The position numbers and the translations under genes were made by a program. From contig NZ_FCOQ01000034.1 of assembly GCF_900021165.1 (NCBI RefSeq), positions 1-64,000 of the forward strand: 64,000 nucleotides of DNA, in the 5' to 3' direction. This DNA comes from Paenibacillus phocaeensis. GTDB taxonomy: Bacteria > Bacillota > Bacilli > Paenibacillales > Paenibacillaceae. Of this stretch, positions 7,308 to 16,445 are shown in pieces (position 1 is the first letter of the stretch; each line of letters begins with the position of its first letter). The notes under the pieces are model-generated. The model made no database searches. It saw nothing but the letters and a program-made list of their open reading frames with translations, and had not been told where the DNA came from.

Positions 7308-8465
7308 ATGCGTCAAACCTATCGAAAAGCGGCGTTCCTGCTGCTCATTCTGGTCACAGCCTTAGGCGGGGCTCTATCTGGAGGGGGCAGCGCCTCGGCG
7401 GCGGGCTCACTGGAGCTCTACACGCCATACTTAGAATGGTCCGCCGCACCGGGCGAATCCGTGTCTTATACGATCGATCTCGTCAATCATGGCGGTAGTA
7501 CGGCTTCGGCCAACCTCTCTTTGGAGACGCAAAGCAAGGATTGGAAATACGAATTGACCGCAGGCGGACGCGAGGTGTCGCGACTGGCCGTAAAGGCTGG
7601 GGAGACCCAAACTTTCAATCTCGACCTGGACGTCCCTCTGCAAATCAATAAAGGTCGGTACGTATTTAACCTCAAAGCGGATGATGCCACATTACCGCTC
7701 GTCGTCAACGTTTCGGAACAGGGCACTTTCAAAACCGAGCTGACGTTGGACCAGTCCAACATGGAAGGGCATTCGGATTCCACTTTCACGTACAGCGCAG
7801 TGCTGCGGAATCGAACAACGCAGAAGCAGACCTATGCTTTCAGCGCCCAAGCCGAACAGGGCTGGGACGTTCGCTTTAAAGCCGACGGCAACAGCGTGAC
7901 TTCGGTCGAAGTGGAGCCTAATGCCGAGAAGAACGTTACCCTTGAAGTCAAACCGCCGGAGCAAATCAAGGCCGGCACGTACGAAATTCCGATTGCAGCA
8001 ACAAGCGGCGATACGACGGCGAACGCCAAAATCGAGGCCGTTGTGACCGGGACGTACGACATGAAGTTTTCCACGACCGATGACCGGCTTAGCACAGACG
8101 TTGGAGCCGGCTCCGAGCGCAAGTTGACCTTTGTCATCCAAAATACCGGTTCGGCCGAGCTCCAGGATCTTTCGTTCTCCTCGTCCGCCCCGACGGATTG
8201 GGAGGTATCCTTTGAACCTTCGTCGATCACGACACTTGCGCCGGGTGAGAGCAAGCAGGTTCAAGCCACGATCAAGTCGAGCAAGAAGTCGCTTCCCGGG
8301 GACTACGTGGTCAGCCTGACCGCTTCCTCCTCGAACAAAAGCGCCAACGCCGATCTGCGCGTTACTGTGAAATCGTCTGTATTATGGGGATGGGTGGGGG
8401 TTCTCATCATACTGGCCGTCTGCGGGGGCATCTATTACCTGTTCCGGAAATACGGGAGAAGATAA
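7308..8465 (+). CDS. Exported NEW3-domain protein anchored by a C-terminal membrane segment
   Basis: A 385-residue surface protein. It has a signal peptide (KAAFLLLILVTALGGAL, cleavage likely near GSASAAG, about residue 31). Three beta-rich Ig-like NEW3/COG1470-type repeats follow, each with a G-E-x-x-x-(V/Y) pattern such as APGESVSYTIDLVNHG, KAGETQTFNLDLDV and APGESKQVQATIKSS. One membrane segment WGWVGVLIILAVCGGIYYLF ends in the basic tail RKYGRR. AGGGGGTATAAGAG precedes the ATG. It is the first gene of a three-gene unit with an ABC-2 type exporter, 3 bases from the next gene. In Bacillales such trios are common; the exporter's cargo is unknown, and the protein may be an outside sensor or binding part. 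Confidence 0.82.
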   Translation: MRQTYRKAAFLLLILVTALGGALSGGGSASAAGSLELYTPYLEWSAAPGESVSYTIDLVNHGGSTASANLSLETQSKDWKYELTAGGREVSRLAVKAGETQTFNLDLDVPLQINKGRYVFNLKADDATLPLVVNVSEQGTFKTELTLDQSNMEGHSDSTFTYSAVLRNRTTQKQTYAFSAQAEQGWDVRFKADGNSVTSVEVEPNAEKNVTLEVKPPEQIKAGTYEIPIAATSGDTTANAKIEAVVTGTYDMKFSTTDDRLSTDVGAGSERKLTFVIQNTGSAELQDLSFSSSAPTDWEVSFEPSSITTLAPGESKQVQATIKSSKKSLPGDYVVSLTASSSNKSANADLRVTVKSSVLWGWVGVLIILAVCGGIYYLFRKYGRR

Positions 8466-8468
8466 TCC

Positions 8469-9482
8469 ATGATGAGCGAAATCGGCATGACTCCCACCCC
8501 ATCGGCTGCTGGCGAAGGTGCCGTCGTTGAACTGGTTCAATTGACAAAAAAATACGGGGAAGCTACGGCCGTTGATCATCTGAATTTGAGCATCGCCCGC
8601 GGGGAGATATTCGGTTTACTGGGCCCCAACGGCGCGGGGAAAACCACAACCATCCTGATGATGCTGGGGTTGACCGAGCCGACTTCAGGACTGGCGAGAA
8701 TTTGCGGCTTCGACCCGACGCGCGAGGCGCTCAAGGTGAAGCGGAAGGTTGGTTATCTGCCCGACGATGTCGGATTCTATGAGGATCGGACGGCGCTGGA
8801 TAATCTTGTGTACACGGCAAGGCTGAACGGCGTATCGGAACAAGAGGCCTTGCAGCGTGCCAAAGCCCTGCTGGAGAAAACCGGGCTGGCCGACAATGCC
8901 GGCAAAAAGGTCGGGGCGTTCTCCCGCGGGATGCGGCAGCGCCTGGGCCTGGCCGATGTGCTCATCAAAAACCCGGAGGTCATCATCCTTGACGAGCCTA
9001 CGCTCGGGATCGACCCCGAAGGGGTGCGAGAGCTGCTTGCCCTCATCTCCTCGCTGAGCCGCGATGAGAAGCTAACCGTGCTGCTGTCCTCGCATCATCT
9101 ACATCAGGTGCAGCAGATCTGCGATCGCGTTGGCTTGTTCGTCCAAGGCCGGTTGATCGCCTGCGGCGACATCCGGTCGCTGTCCAAACAGCTGGATGCC
9201 GACGGCAACGTTTACGTCGAGGTGGGTGCCAAGGGCTGGACCGATGAGTTGGCCCGGCATCTCTCAAGTTTGGACGGTGTCCGCGACATCCGTTACCCGA
9301 ATCAAGGGGACGATGAGCTGGAACAAGGCGTGACCGCAACGGTCGTTTGCGAGCGCGACCTCACCGCCCAGATCGCGGAGGCCGTCATTCATGGAGACGC
9401 GGAGCTCGTGTACATCCGCCGGAAGGAATACGGATTGGACGACATCTATCATCGCTATTTCGAGAGAAGGGGTGAGCAATGA
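8469..9482 (+). CDS. ABC transporter ATP-binding protein (ABC-2 type exporter)
   Basis: Cytoplasmic ATPase subunit, 337 residues. Walker A GPNGAGKT is at 52-59. The signature is degenerate, FSRGMRQRLGLA from 151, as in the CcmA/NatA family, with S-R-G-M in place of L-S-G-G. Walker B with D175 and E176 is in VIILDEPTLGID, and the switch histidine is H209 in LSSHH. The last 90 residues form a DUF4162-like accessory end. The start is one of two adjacent ATGs at 8469/8472 after GGGAGAAGATAATCC. It overlaps the permease gene by 4 bases (ATGA), so the two are made together. Confidence 0.92.
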   Translation: MMSEIGMTPTPSAAGEGAVVELVQLTKKYGEATAVDHLNLSIARGEIFGLLGPNGAGKTTTILMMLGLTEPTSGLARICGFDPTREALKVKRKVGYLPDDVGFYEDRTALDNLVYTARLNGVSEQEALQRAKALLEKTGLADNAGKKVGAFSRGMRQRLGLADVLIKNPEVIILDEPTLGIDPEGVRELLALISSLSRDEKLTVLLSSHHLHQVQQICDRVGLFVQGRLIACGDIRSLSKQLDADGNVYVEVGAKGWTDELARHLSSLDGVRDIRYPNQGDDELEQGVTATVVCERDLTAQIAEAVIHGDAELVYIRRKEYGLDDIYHRYFERRGEQ

Positions 9483-10576
9483 TGCAGCCTAATAAAGCAG
9501 CTGACAGGCGTTCGCTGAGGGAGCTGCTGCGCCTGAACGAATGGCGGAAGCGAGCAGCCAAGCTATGGGCGGAGCTGCGTCCCGCCTCTGAAGGGGACCG
9601 GCCTCGGGAACGCTCCTCTACCTCCTTTTGGGTGATGGTGCAGAAGGAGATCGGGGATCACTTAAGCAGTTGGCGCTTCGGGATCCTGATGGGCATCATC
9701 GTGCTGGCCTGCATCGGCTCGATTTATTCGGCCGTTTCGGCAATTCGGTCAGGCGGCAGCACGGCGGACGGCGGAGCGGGAGACATGTTCCTGTTCCTGA
9801 AAATGTATACTTTAACCAGCTCCGCCCTCGCGGTTCCCTCCTTTGCCACGTTCCTGTCCTGGCTCGGACCGCTGATCGGGATCACCTTAGGTTTCGACGC
9901 TGTCAACTCGGAACGGAATAAAGGGACGTTGGGCCGCTTGTTGTCACAGCCGATTTACCGCGACGATTTTATCAAGGCAAAGTTTGTGTCCGCTTTGGCG
10001 GTTATCGCTGTCGTCGTATTTTCGCTGGGCCTGCTGGTGATGGGGCTGGGCTTGTTTACGATCGGCTATCCGCCGACGCCGGAGGAATTTGCCCGCATTC
10101 TGATCTTTCTGCTGATTGCGGTGGTCTATATCGGCTTCTGGCTCTGCCTGTCGATCCTGTTCTCCATCTGCTTCCGGCAGGCGGCGACGTCGGCGTTGTC
10201 GTCTATCGCCATTTGGCTGTTCTTCACGATCTTCTACAGCATGATCATCAACATGATCGACAGCGCGACCGCCGTATCGCAAATGGCTTCGCCGGAGGCG
10301 CAGCTGCGGCAGATGAACCTCGTGCTGACGCTCAACCGCTTGTCCCCAACGGAGTTGTTCTCGGAGACGATCTCGACGATGCTCTCCCCCGGCGTTCGCG
10401 CCTTGGGGCCGCTGACGATGGACCAGCTCGTCGGAGCGATCGCAAGCCCGCTGTCGCTGGGTCAAAGCCTGCTGCTGGTCTGGCCGCAGCTGACCGGCCT
10501 GCTGGCCGCCACGATGATCTGCTTCGGCCTGTCCTACATCCTGTTCATGCGCCAGGAAGTCCGGTCGAGAGCCTAA
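9479..10576 (+). CDS. ABC-2 type permease (NosY-like)
   Basis: Membrane subunit of the exporter, 365 residues. A long cytoplasmic amino end (about 55 residues) precedes VMVQKEIGDHLSSWRFGILM, the usual entry to membrane segment 1. About six membrane segments follow, with the typical cytoplasmic loop GFDAVNSERNKGTLGRLLSQ after segment 2. The family exports antibiotics, lipids or polysaccharides, or assists copper-enzyme maturation. No cargo gene lies nearby, so the substrate is unassigned. A strong terminator follows the stop codon. Confidence 0.88.
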   Translation: MMQPNKAADRRSLRELLRLNEWRKRAAKLWAELRPASEGDRPRERSSTSFWVMVQKEIGDHLSSWRFGILMGIIVLACIGSIYSAVSAIRSGGSTADGGAGDMFLFLKMYTLTSSALAVPSFATFLSWLGPLIGITLGFDAVNSERNKGTLGRLLSQPIYRDDFIKAKFVSALAVIAVVVFSLGLLVMGLGLFTIGYPPTPEEFARILIFLLIAVVYIGFWLCLSILFSICFRQAATSALSSIAIWLFFTIFYSMIINMIDSATAVSQMASPEAQLRQMNLVLTLNRLSPTELFSETISTMLSPGVRALGPLTMDQLVGAIASPLSLGQSLLLVWPQLTGLLAATMICFGLSYILFMRQEVRSRA

Positions 10577-10580
10577 TTGC

Positions 10581-10617
10581 AAAGAAGCCGCTGAACGGTT
10601 TGTCAGCGGCTTCTTTT
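10581..10617 (+). terminator. Rho-independent terminator of the NEW3-ABC operon
   Basis: AAAGAAGCCGCTGA pairs perfectly with TCAGCGGCTTCTTT across an 8-base loop, followed by a short T run. Confidence 0.9.
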
Positions 10618-10628
10618 GATTTTCACTC

Positions 10629-10820
10629 AAATAACGGTACTTTTGGGCCTTATTTCGCTCTGAACGTCCCTTTTCGAGGAAATAAGGCCCTTTTAGGGTC
10701 TTATTTTCGCCGAACGGCCCTTCTGAGCGGGTAAATCGGCTCACTACCGGAGAATAAGGCCATTTTATACCGCTATTTGTCAGGTAATTCGGCTTTACCG
10801 GAAAATAGCGGTACTTTTTA
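10629..10820. repeat. AATAAGGCC-type repeats, period about 51 bp
   Basis: AATAACGG, AAATAAGG, GAATAAGG and AAATAGCGG segments start at 10629, 10680, 10752 and 10802, with GGTACTTTT or GGCCCTTTT following. Several arms can pair: AATAAGGCCC with GGGTCTTATT, and ACCGCTATTT (from 10769) with AAATAGCGGT (to 10812). It is a second family of periodic structured intergenic sequence, distinct from that at 4354. Nothing in 10,618-11,171 looks coding. Confidence 0.6.
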
Positions 10821-10972
10821 CCCTAAAGCCCCCTCCCCACCAAATCGCCGTGGATCCTGACCTTCATCGCCGGCTGGAACAGCTTCCTGCGGGTCCGCCG
10901 GGTTCGCCGGGTACCCCTCTCTCCGGCTCCCTTTACACGATTATCCCGTATGTTCAGGTTACAGCGTAAAGC

Positions 10973-11008
10973 GGCTGCAGCACAGGCTGCAGCACAGGCT
11001 GCAGCACA
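10973..11008. repeat. 12-bp tandem repeat, three exact copies
   Basis: GGCTGCAGCACA is repeated three times without change in the gap between the ABC-2 operon and cysA. Confidence 0.9.
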
Positions 11009-11171
11009 CATGGGCCCCATGAACTTCCGAGGCTGCGTCCCCCCCACAGAGGAAGGTGCAACCTTGATTCCCGAGGAAGCGATATTATTCACTTTCAACA
11101 ATCTCCCCACAGACTCCTGAACTAAAGGGATAATCGTGAAAAGAGGCCGAACCGGACATATCCCTCCTGTA

Positions 11172-12236
11172 TTAAATGATCACGCTCAGCGGGTTGCGCT
11201 TCAACGGATTTTCGAGAATCCAGCTCCGCTCTTGATCGAAGAGATAAGCGCGGTGCACCAGGACGCGAACCTCCTGGCCAGCCTTCAAGGTCTCCTTCTC
11301 CAGCGAGCGGAACGTTGTCAGCGTATGTCCGCCAACCTCCACTTCTACCAGCCACTCACTGCCGCGGAAATGCAGGTGCTTCACCACGCCGGGGGCGGTT
11401 GCGGACAACAGCGTAAATTCGTGTTCGGTGCCCACCTCGATATATTCCGGACGAACCAAGGCTTTCGTGTCCGGCCCTCCGCTTTCCTCCTCGAAGCCCT
11501 TCAGGTCGGCGGCATGCTCTACCAGCGTCGACTGCCCGATGAACGAGGCCACGAACGGCGTCTCCGGCTCCTTATAAATATCCCAGGGCGTCCCTTTTTG
11601 CTCCAGCCGCCCCTGATTAATGATCATAATCTCGTCGGCCACCTCGATCGCCTCATCCTGGTCATGGGTCACAAAAATCGAGGTGATCCCCACCCGCTCG
11701 ATCAACTCGCGCAGCCACGAACGCAGCTCCTGACGAATCTTGGCATCGATGGCGGCAAACGGCTCATCCAGCAGCAGCAGCTGCGGCTGCGGCGCCAATG
11801 CTCGGGCAAAGGCAACCCGTTGGCGCTGCCCCCCCGACAGCTGATGCGGATAGCGGTTCTCGAACCCCCGCAAGCCGGTCAGCTCGACCAACTTCATCAC
11901 TCGCTCCCGAATCTCCGCCTTGGACACCTTCTTCACTTGCAGACCAAAGGCAATATTATCGAATACGGTCATATGCTTAAAGAGGGCATAACTTTGAAAA
12001 ACAAACCCGATCCCGCGATCCTGCGGCGCCAGCTCGTTGACGCGCTGCCCATGAAACAGAATCTCCCCGTGATCCGGCTGCTCCAGACCGGCGAGCATGC
12101 GAAGGATCGATGTTTTGCCGCCGCCGCTTGGCCCCAACAAGCCGATTAATTGCCCCTTCTCGATGCCAAAACTAACATTCTGGACGGCATGGAAGCTGCC
12201 AAAATGCTTATCCAAATTCCGCACTTCTACATGCAT
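11172..12236 (-). CDS. cysA: CysA-like sulfate/thiosulfate ABC transporter ATPase
   Basis: ATPase of about 354 residues from the CysA/ModC/PotA group. Walker A GPSGGGKT is at 35-42, the signature HQLSGGQRQRVAFARAL follows, then Walker B LLLLDEPFAAID and the switch HDQDEA. A carboxyl TOBE-like region follows FIGQSTLVEH. The amino end MHVEVRNLDKHFG is CysA-like and supports the ATG at 12236 over a TTG 42 bases upstream; the ribosome site AAAGGA is 13 bases away, which is long. Upstream on the minus strand a TATAAA and a CAATTCCAAGTAAATTC segment could be a promoter with a CymR-like site, but this is weak. No sulfate permease or binding protein lies beside it, so it must work with subunits encoded elsewhere. 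Confidence 0.8.
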   Translation of the reverse strand: MHVEVRNLDKHFGSFHAVQNVSFGIEKGQLIGLLGPSGGGKTSILRMLAGLEQPDHGEILFHGQRVNELAPQDRGIGFVFQSYALFKHMTVFDNIAFGLQVKKVSKAEIRERVMKLVELTGLRGFENRYPHQLSGGQRQRVAFARALAPQPQLLLLDEPFAAIDAKIRQELRSWLRELIERVGITSIFVTHDQDEAIEVADEIMIINQGRLEQKGTPWDIYKEPETPFVASFIGQSTLVEHAADLKGFEEESGGPDTKALVRPEYIEVGTEHEFTLLSATAPGVVKHLHFRGSEWLVEVEVGGHTLTTFRSLEKETLKAGQEVRVLVHRAYLFDQERSWILENPLKRNPLSVII

Positions 12237-12424
12237 GCCAAACCACTCATCCTTTCCGGTTTCGAAAGCCCCAGTCAAGAAAATATTATTTATTCTGATG
12301 AATTTACTTGGAATTGTTTATACGAATAGATTATCAAACCGTAAGCCTTCCGTCAATCTGAAAACAAGCAGGAGCCAAGCGGTATTTTCGATATTTTCGG
12401 TTTTTTTTCACTGCACAATGAGCG

Positions 12425-12469
12425 AAAACCGGCCTGCCCCGATCGTCTGAATACGGGATGGCCGGTTTT
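12425..12469 (-). terminator. Hairpin after the tetR gene
   Basis: AAAACCGGCC and GGCCGGTTTT form a 10-bp stem around a 25-base loop, between the leftward tetR gene and cysA. The T run is short, so termination may be modest. Confidence 0.55.
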
Positions 12470-12543
12470 GTCAATTAGTGTTATAAAGTATTGATGCTAT
12501 GATGGTGTAATTGGATAAAGCGTAAAGTGAAAACAAAAACGCC

Positions 12544-13146
12544 TTATGACGTTATGCGGTAAATACTGTGGCTTAACATTTTGACGTGCGCGACAGCGGC
12601 CGGCTTAATCTCTTCAAAGGTCAGCCGATCCTGGATGTAGTAAGAGATAAATCCATGCATACCCAAAAACATACTGAGCGGAAGAGACGGATTATTCTCC
12701 AGCGGGTGCCTCTCCTCCTGCAGAAAACTGCGGATGATGGACTCGAACATATTGAAGCATTTGGCCTGTTCGCTGCGACAGTATGCCAATATTTCCTCAT
12801 CCCTGAGCATAAACATGATTTCGTATTGATGCGGATGATCCAAGCCGAATTTGATAAATTCCAGCATGAGCTGCTCCGCTTTGGTCAGCCCGTCGGTTGG
12901 CGGCCGTTTGGTCACTTGCTCGCACAGATGGGTCAGGGACTCGAAGTCTTTTACCACGATGGCGTAAAACAACTCGGCCTTTTCCTTGAAGTGATAATAA
13001 AGCGAGCCGTGACTGTATCCCAAATGCTGACCGATGCTCCTCATGGAAATCCCGCGATACCCTTTGGTGATGAACAAATGCCGGGCCGCTTCCATAATTC
13101 TTTCTCTCGACAACTCCTGATCAACTGCTCTTCTTGCCATAGGCAT
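12544..13146 (-). CDS. TetR/AcrR family transcriptional regulator
   Basis: A 200-residue one-component regulator. The amino DNA-binding domain has the typical order: RERIMEAARHLFITKGYRG, then the helix-turn-helix ISMRSIGQHLGYSHGSLYYHF. The ligand-binding carboxyl part does not reveal its ligand. The ATG at 13146 shares one base with the stop of the preceding gene (TAATG), with GAAGGGGA before it, so translation is coupled to the yvyE gene. A second ATG two codons later is possible. Being second in an operon with yvyE rather than beside an efflux pump leaves its target unclear. Confidence 0.88.
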   Translation of the reverse strand: MPMARRAVDQELSRERIMEAARHLFITKGYRGISMRSIGQHLGYSHGSLYYHFKEKAELFYAIVVKDFESLTHLCEQVTKRPPTDGLTKAEQLMLEFIKFGLDHPHQYEIMFMLRDEEILAYCRSEQAKCFNMFESIIRSFLQEERHPLENNPSLPLSMFLGMHGFISYYIQDRLTFEEIKPAAVAHVKMLSHSIYRITS

Positions 13147-13778
13147 TATTCCCCTTCAATAAAATAAACCTGTTCACCTTCCGTCATCACGGCCTGCCCT
13201 CCCGTCAGATCGGTCATCCAATCCTTGAAGGCCTGCGCCTCCGGATGAAGCGGCAGACAGCATAGAGTCACCTTATCCGCAAACCCCGTATCTCCCGTAC
13301 GGATGCCGCGGTTGCGCAGTTCATTCTCCACTTTACCCAGCCAGGTGTAATCCAGCTCCACGAACACTTCCTGATGAAGCACGCGGGTAATGGCTTCCCC
13401 CGCTTCGATTGCGGCAACGGCTCCGTCTGTATAAGCGCGGATCAAGCCGCCCGCCCCCAGCATAATGCCCCCGAAATACCGGGTTACGACGATCGCGACG
13501 TTCTTGAGGCCCTGGTTTTTGATCACCTCCAAAATCGGCTTGCCGGCTGTTCCGCTTGGCTCCCCGTCGTCCGATTGCTTCTGGATTTCATCCCGTTCCC
13601 CGATCATGTACGCGGAACAGTTATGCGTGGCGTTCCAGTGCTTCTTCTTGATCTCCTCGATAAACTGAAGCGCATCGGCTTCGGTTGACACCGGCTTCAC
13701 GTGTCCGATAAACCTTGACTTCTTGATGACGATTTCCTGTTCTCCGGCTTGCCTGACCGTCTTGTACTTTTCCAGCAT
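13146..13778 (-). CDS. yvyE: YigZ/YvyE family protein (IMPACT-type UPF0029)
   Basis: A 210-residue member of the IMPACT family. The amino domain carries KKSRFIGHVKPV, HNCSAYMIGE, SDDGEPSGTAGKPIL and VVTRYFGGIMLGAGGLIRAY, all hallmarks of the family. The carboxyl part is an EF-G domain IV-like module. Eukaryotic IMPACT regulates Gcn2; the role of the bacterial protein is not settled, and links to translation are inferred from its fold. The ATG at 13778 follows AAGGAT. It heads a two-gene unit with tetR. Confidence 0.88.
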   Translation of the reverse strand: MLEKYKTVRQAGEQEIVIKKSRFIGHVKPVSTEADALQFIEEIKKKHWNATHNCSAYMIGERDEIQKQSDDGEPSGTAGKPILEVIKNQGLKNVAIVVTRYFGGIMLGAGGLIRAYTDGAVAAIEAGEAITRVLHQEVFVELDYTWLGKVENELRNRGIRTGDTGFADKVTLCCLPLHPEAQAFKDWMTDLTGGQAVMTEGEQVYFIEGE

Positions 13779-13799
13779 ATGAGACCATCCTTATGAATG

Positions 13800-13847
13800 T
13801 GCCAAGAAGCAGCTCCTCCGGTAGTTCCGGCGAACTGCTTCCTGGCA
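13800..13847. terminator. Inverted repeat between pgi and yvyE
   Basis: TGCCAAGAAGCAG pairs with CTGCTTCCTGGCA (one mismatch), and an inner pair CCGG/CCGG tightens the loop. It is placed to end pgi transcription but lacks a T run, so its activity as a terminator is uncertain. Confidence 0.45.
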
Positions 13848-13875
13848 AACTAACTTGAACGAAATGGGCCTGCCC

Positions 13876-15231
13876 TTATTCGGAGAGGCGGGCTTCCAGT
13901 TCGGCCTTTTCTTTCTCGTAGCCCGGCTTGCCGAGCAGCGCGAACATGTTCTTCTTGTAAGCTTCAACGCCCGGTTGATCGAATGGGTTAACGCCTAGCA
14001 GGTAACCGCTGATGCCGCAGGCTTTTTCAAAGAAATAAACCAGATAACCAAAGGAATACGGCGTCATATCCGGCACATTCACAACCAGGTTAGGTACTTG
14101 GCCGTCGGTATGCGCCAGCAGAGTGCCTTGGAACGCTTTCTTGTTGACGAAGTCGAGCGTTTTGCCAGCCAGGAAGTTCAGGCCGTCCAGATCCGCAGGA
14201 TCGGATTCGATCGTGATGTGACTAGGCACCTCGGTCACTTGGATGACCGTTTCGAAAATGTTCCGGTTACCCTCCTGGATGAATTGCCCCATGGAGTGCA
14301 GGTCGGTGGAGAAATCGACCGAAGCCGGGTAGATCCCTTTGTAATCCTTGCCTTCGCTTTCGCCAAACAGCTGCTTCCACCATTCGGATACGTAATGCAG
14401 GGAAGGCTCGTAGTTGACGAGGATTTCCGTCACTTTGCCTTTGCGATACAATGCGTTGCGGACAGCTGCGTATTGGTAGCTGGCGTTCTCGGCGAGGTTC
14501 GGGTTGCTGAATTCCTTCGCCGCGTCGGCCGCACCTTGCATCATTTCTTCAATATTAATCCCGGCGGTCGCAATCGGCAACAGACCCACGGCGGTCAAGA
14601 CGGAATAACGTCCGCCCACGTCGTCCGGAATGACAAACGTTTCGTAACCTTCCTCGGTGGACAGCTTCTTTAGCGCCCCTTTGGCTTTGTCGGTCGTCGC
14701 ATAAATCCGTTTACGCGCCTCTTCCTTGCCGTATTTCTTCTCCAGTGCCGCACGGAAAATACGGAAAGCAATGGCCGGTTCCGTCGTCGTTCCCGACTTC
14801 GAAATCACGTTCACGGAGAAGTCCTTGCCTTCGATCAGCTCAAGCAGATGATTCACGTAGGTCGAGCTGATGTTGTTGCCGGCGAAGTAAATTTCCGGCG
14901 TCTTACGCTTGTCCTTCGGCAACAGGTTGTAGAAGGAATGGGACAGCGATTCGATTGCGGCGCGCGCGCCCAGGTAGGAACCGCCGATCCCGATGACGAT
15001 CAGGACGTCGGAATCGCTCTGAATCTTGGCTGCCGCTTTCTGGATGCGGGCGAATTCTTCTTTATCATAGTCCGTCGGCAGGTTGATCCAACCCAAGAAG
15101 TCGGAGCCTGCGCCGGTGCCTTTATGTAGCTGTTCATGAGCCGCGCGAATCGGCTCCGCCAAATAATCGACCTCATGCTGCCCGATGAATTGCAGGGCTT
15201 TGCTGTAGTCAAACGTCACTTTTTTGGACAT
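13876..15231 (-). CDS. pgi: Glucose-6-phosphate isomerase
   Basis: Interconverts glucose 6-phosphate and fructose 6-phosphate in glycolysis. The 451 residues match the short Gram-positive form. Recognisable segments are [52 protein letters not shown], the catalytic-glutamate region [14 protein letters not shown], and [18 protein letters not shown] near the end. The ATG at 15231 is chosen because GGAGGAG lies 10 bases upstream. It is monocistronic and divergent from the dehydrogenase gene. Confidence 0.95.
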   Translation of the reverse strand: MSKKVTFDYSKALQFIGQHEVDYLAEPIRAAHEQLHKGTGAGSDFLGWINLPTDYDKEEFARIQKAAAKIQSDSDVLIVIGIGGSYLGARAAIESLSHSFYNLLPKDKRKTPEIYFAGNNISSTYVNHLLELIEGKDFSVNVISKSGTTTEPAIAFRIFRAALEKKYGKEEARKRIYATTDKAKGALKKLSTEEGYETFVIPDDVGGRYSVLTAVGLLPIATAGINIEEMMQGAADAAKEFSNPNLAENASYQYAAVRNALYRKGKVTEILVNYEPSLHYVSEWWKQLFGESEGKDYKGIYPASVDFSTDLHSMGQFIQEGNRNIFETVIQVTEVPSHITIESDPADLDGLNFLAGKTLDFVNKKAFQGTLLAHTDGQVPNLVVNVPDMTPYSFGYLVYFFEKACGISGYLLGVNPFDQPGVEAYKKNMFALLGKPGYEKEKAELEARLSE

Positions 15232-15445
15232 TGCTGAAACTCTCCTCCGTCTAATATTTATCACACTGACCTATCCAAGAGGAAACGTTCAAATGCTGCT
15301 GTTTGGTAAAAAAAACCGGTCTGAACGCCGCCTCAAACAACTTAAAACTAGGATACTGTAAATTCCCGGCAATGACAAGGGCACAATATACACGTTTCCA
15401 CGCGCCGTGCTAAAATAATTAAATGATGTTCAATTCTTTTGGAAG

Positions 15446-16345
15446 ATGGTGACGAACTTGAAAAATATCGGATTTATCGGCCTCGGGACGATGGGGGCAC
15501 CGATGGCCTCGAACCTGCTGAAGGCAGGATACCCCGTGACCGTGTTTAACCGAACCGCATCCAAAACAGCGCCCCTTGCCGAGCAGGGAGCCGCCACGGC
15601 ATCTTCGCCGAGAGAAGCCGCCGCTTCGGCGGACGTCGTCATCACGATGGTCAGCAATGATGCGTCCATCGCTGAAGTGTACGAAGGCGCGGACGGCCTA
15701 TTAGCCGGCATCCGGCCCGGAACCGCCGTGATCGACTGCTCGACCATCTCGCCGGCGCTCGTCAAGCGGCTGGCCGCGCAGATCACCGCGCTTGGAGGCG
15801 CGTTCCTTGACGCCCCGGTCACCGGCAGTTCGCCGGCCGCGATCGACGGAACCCTCGTATTTATGATAGGCGGCGCTGCCGACGCGCTGGAGCAGGTCAT
15901 GGACTTGTTCGATACGATGGGCAAAAAAGTGCTGCACATGGGCGACAACGGCAGCGGCGCCATCGCGAAGCTGGCCCACAACACGATCGTCGGCATCAAC
16001 AACCTGGCGCTGGCTGAAGGGTTTGCCATCGCCGCCAGATCGGGTTTGCCGGCCGAGCGCTTCCTGGAGCTCGTGCAGCTCGGTTCCGCCGGCAGCAAGG
16101 CCGCAGAGCTCAAGGGTCGCAAAATCATCGAGCATGATTTCACGAACCAGTTCTCGCTGGCGCTGATGCTGAAGGATCTGAAGCTCGCGTCCGCGCTGAC
16201 CGACGGCTCGGGCATTCCGGCGCCGATGCTGAGCTTGGCCAAGAGCCTGTTCCAGGCGGGGGAAACCCAAGGCTTCGGCGATGAGGATCTCTCCTCGATC
16301 GTCAAAGTATATGAAGCCTGGATCGGCAAGCAAATCGGCGAGTAA
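15446..16345 (+). CDS. NAD(P)-binding beta-hydroxyacid dehydrogenase (HIBADH/GLYR1 type)
   Basis: A 299-residue 6-phosphogluconate-dehydrogenase-like oxidoreductase. The Rossmann motif is GFIGLGTMGAPMASNLL near residues 9-25, the substrate loop is DAPVTGSSPAAIDGTL, and the catalytic lysine lies in GAIAKLAHNTIVGINN. Family members reduce semialdehydes such as succinic, glyoxylate or methylmalonate semialdehyde, or oxidise 3-hydroxyisobutyrate. The exact substrate is not readable. The start is ambiguous: ATG at 15446 has GGAAG directly against it, and GTG (15449) or TTG (15458) in the same frame are alternatives. A terminator follows. Confidence 0.85.
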   Translation: MVTNLKNIGFIGLGTMGAPMASNLLKAGYPVTVFNRTASKTAPLAEQGAATASSPREAAASADVVITMVSNDASIAEVYEGADGLLAGIRPGTAVIDCSTISPALVKRLAAQITALGGAFLDAPVTGSSPAAIDGTLVFMIGGAADALEQVMDLFDTMGKKVLHMGDNGSGAIAKLAHNTIVGINNLALAEGFAIAARSGLPAERFLELVQLGSAGSKAAELKGRKIIEHDFTNQFSLALMLKDLKLASALTDGSGIPAPMLSLAKSLFQAGETQGFGDEDLSSIVKVYEAWIGKQIGE

Positions 16346-16376
16346 GCGAAAGCGGACGCCGCGGAGAAATGAACAT

Positions 16377-16420
16377 AAAGGCAGGTACAGCGAAGGTGAA
16401 TCGCTGATACCTGCCTTTTT
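16377..16420 (+). terminator. Rho-independent terminator after the dehydrogenase gene
   Basis: AAAGGCAGGTA pairs with TACCTGCCTTTTT around a loop that has its own CAGCGA/TCGCTG stem, followed by T residues. Confidence 0.88.
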
Positions 16421-16445
16421 GGATTGGCCAAGAGGCCGCCGCGCC

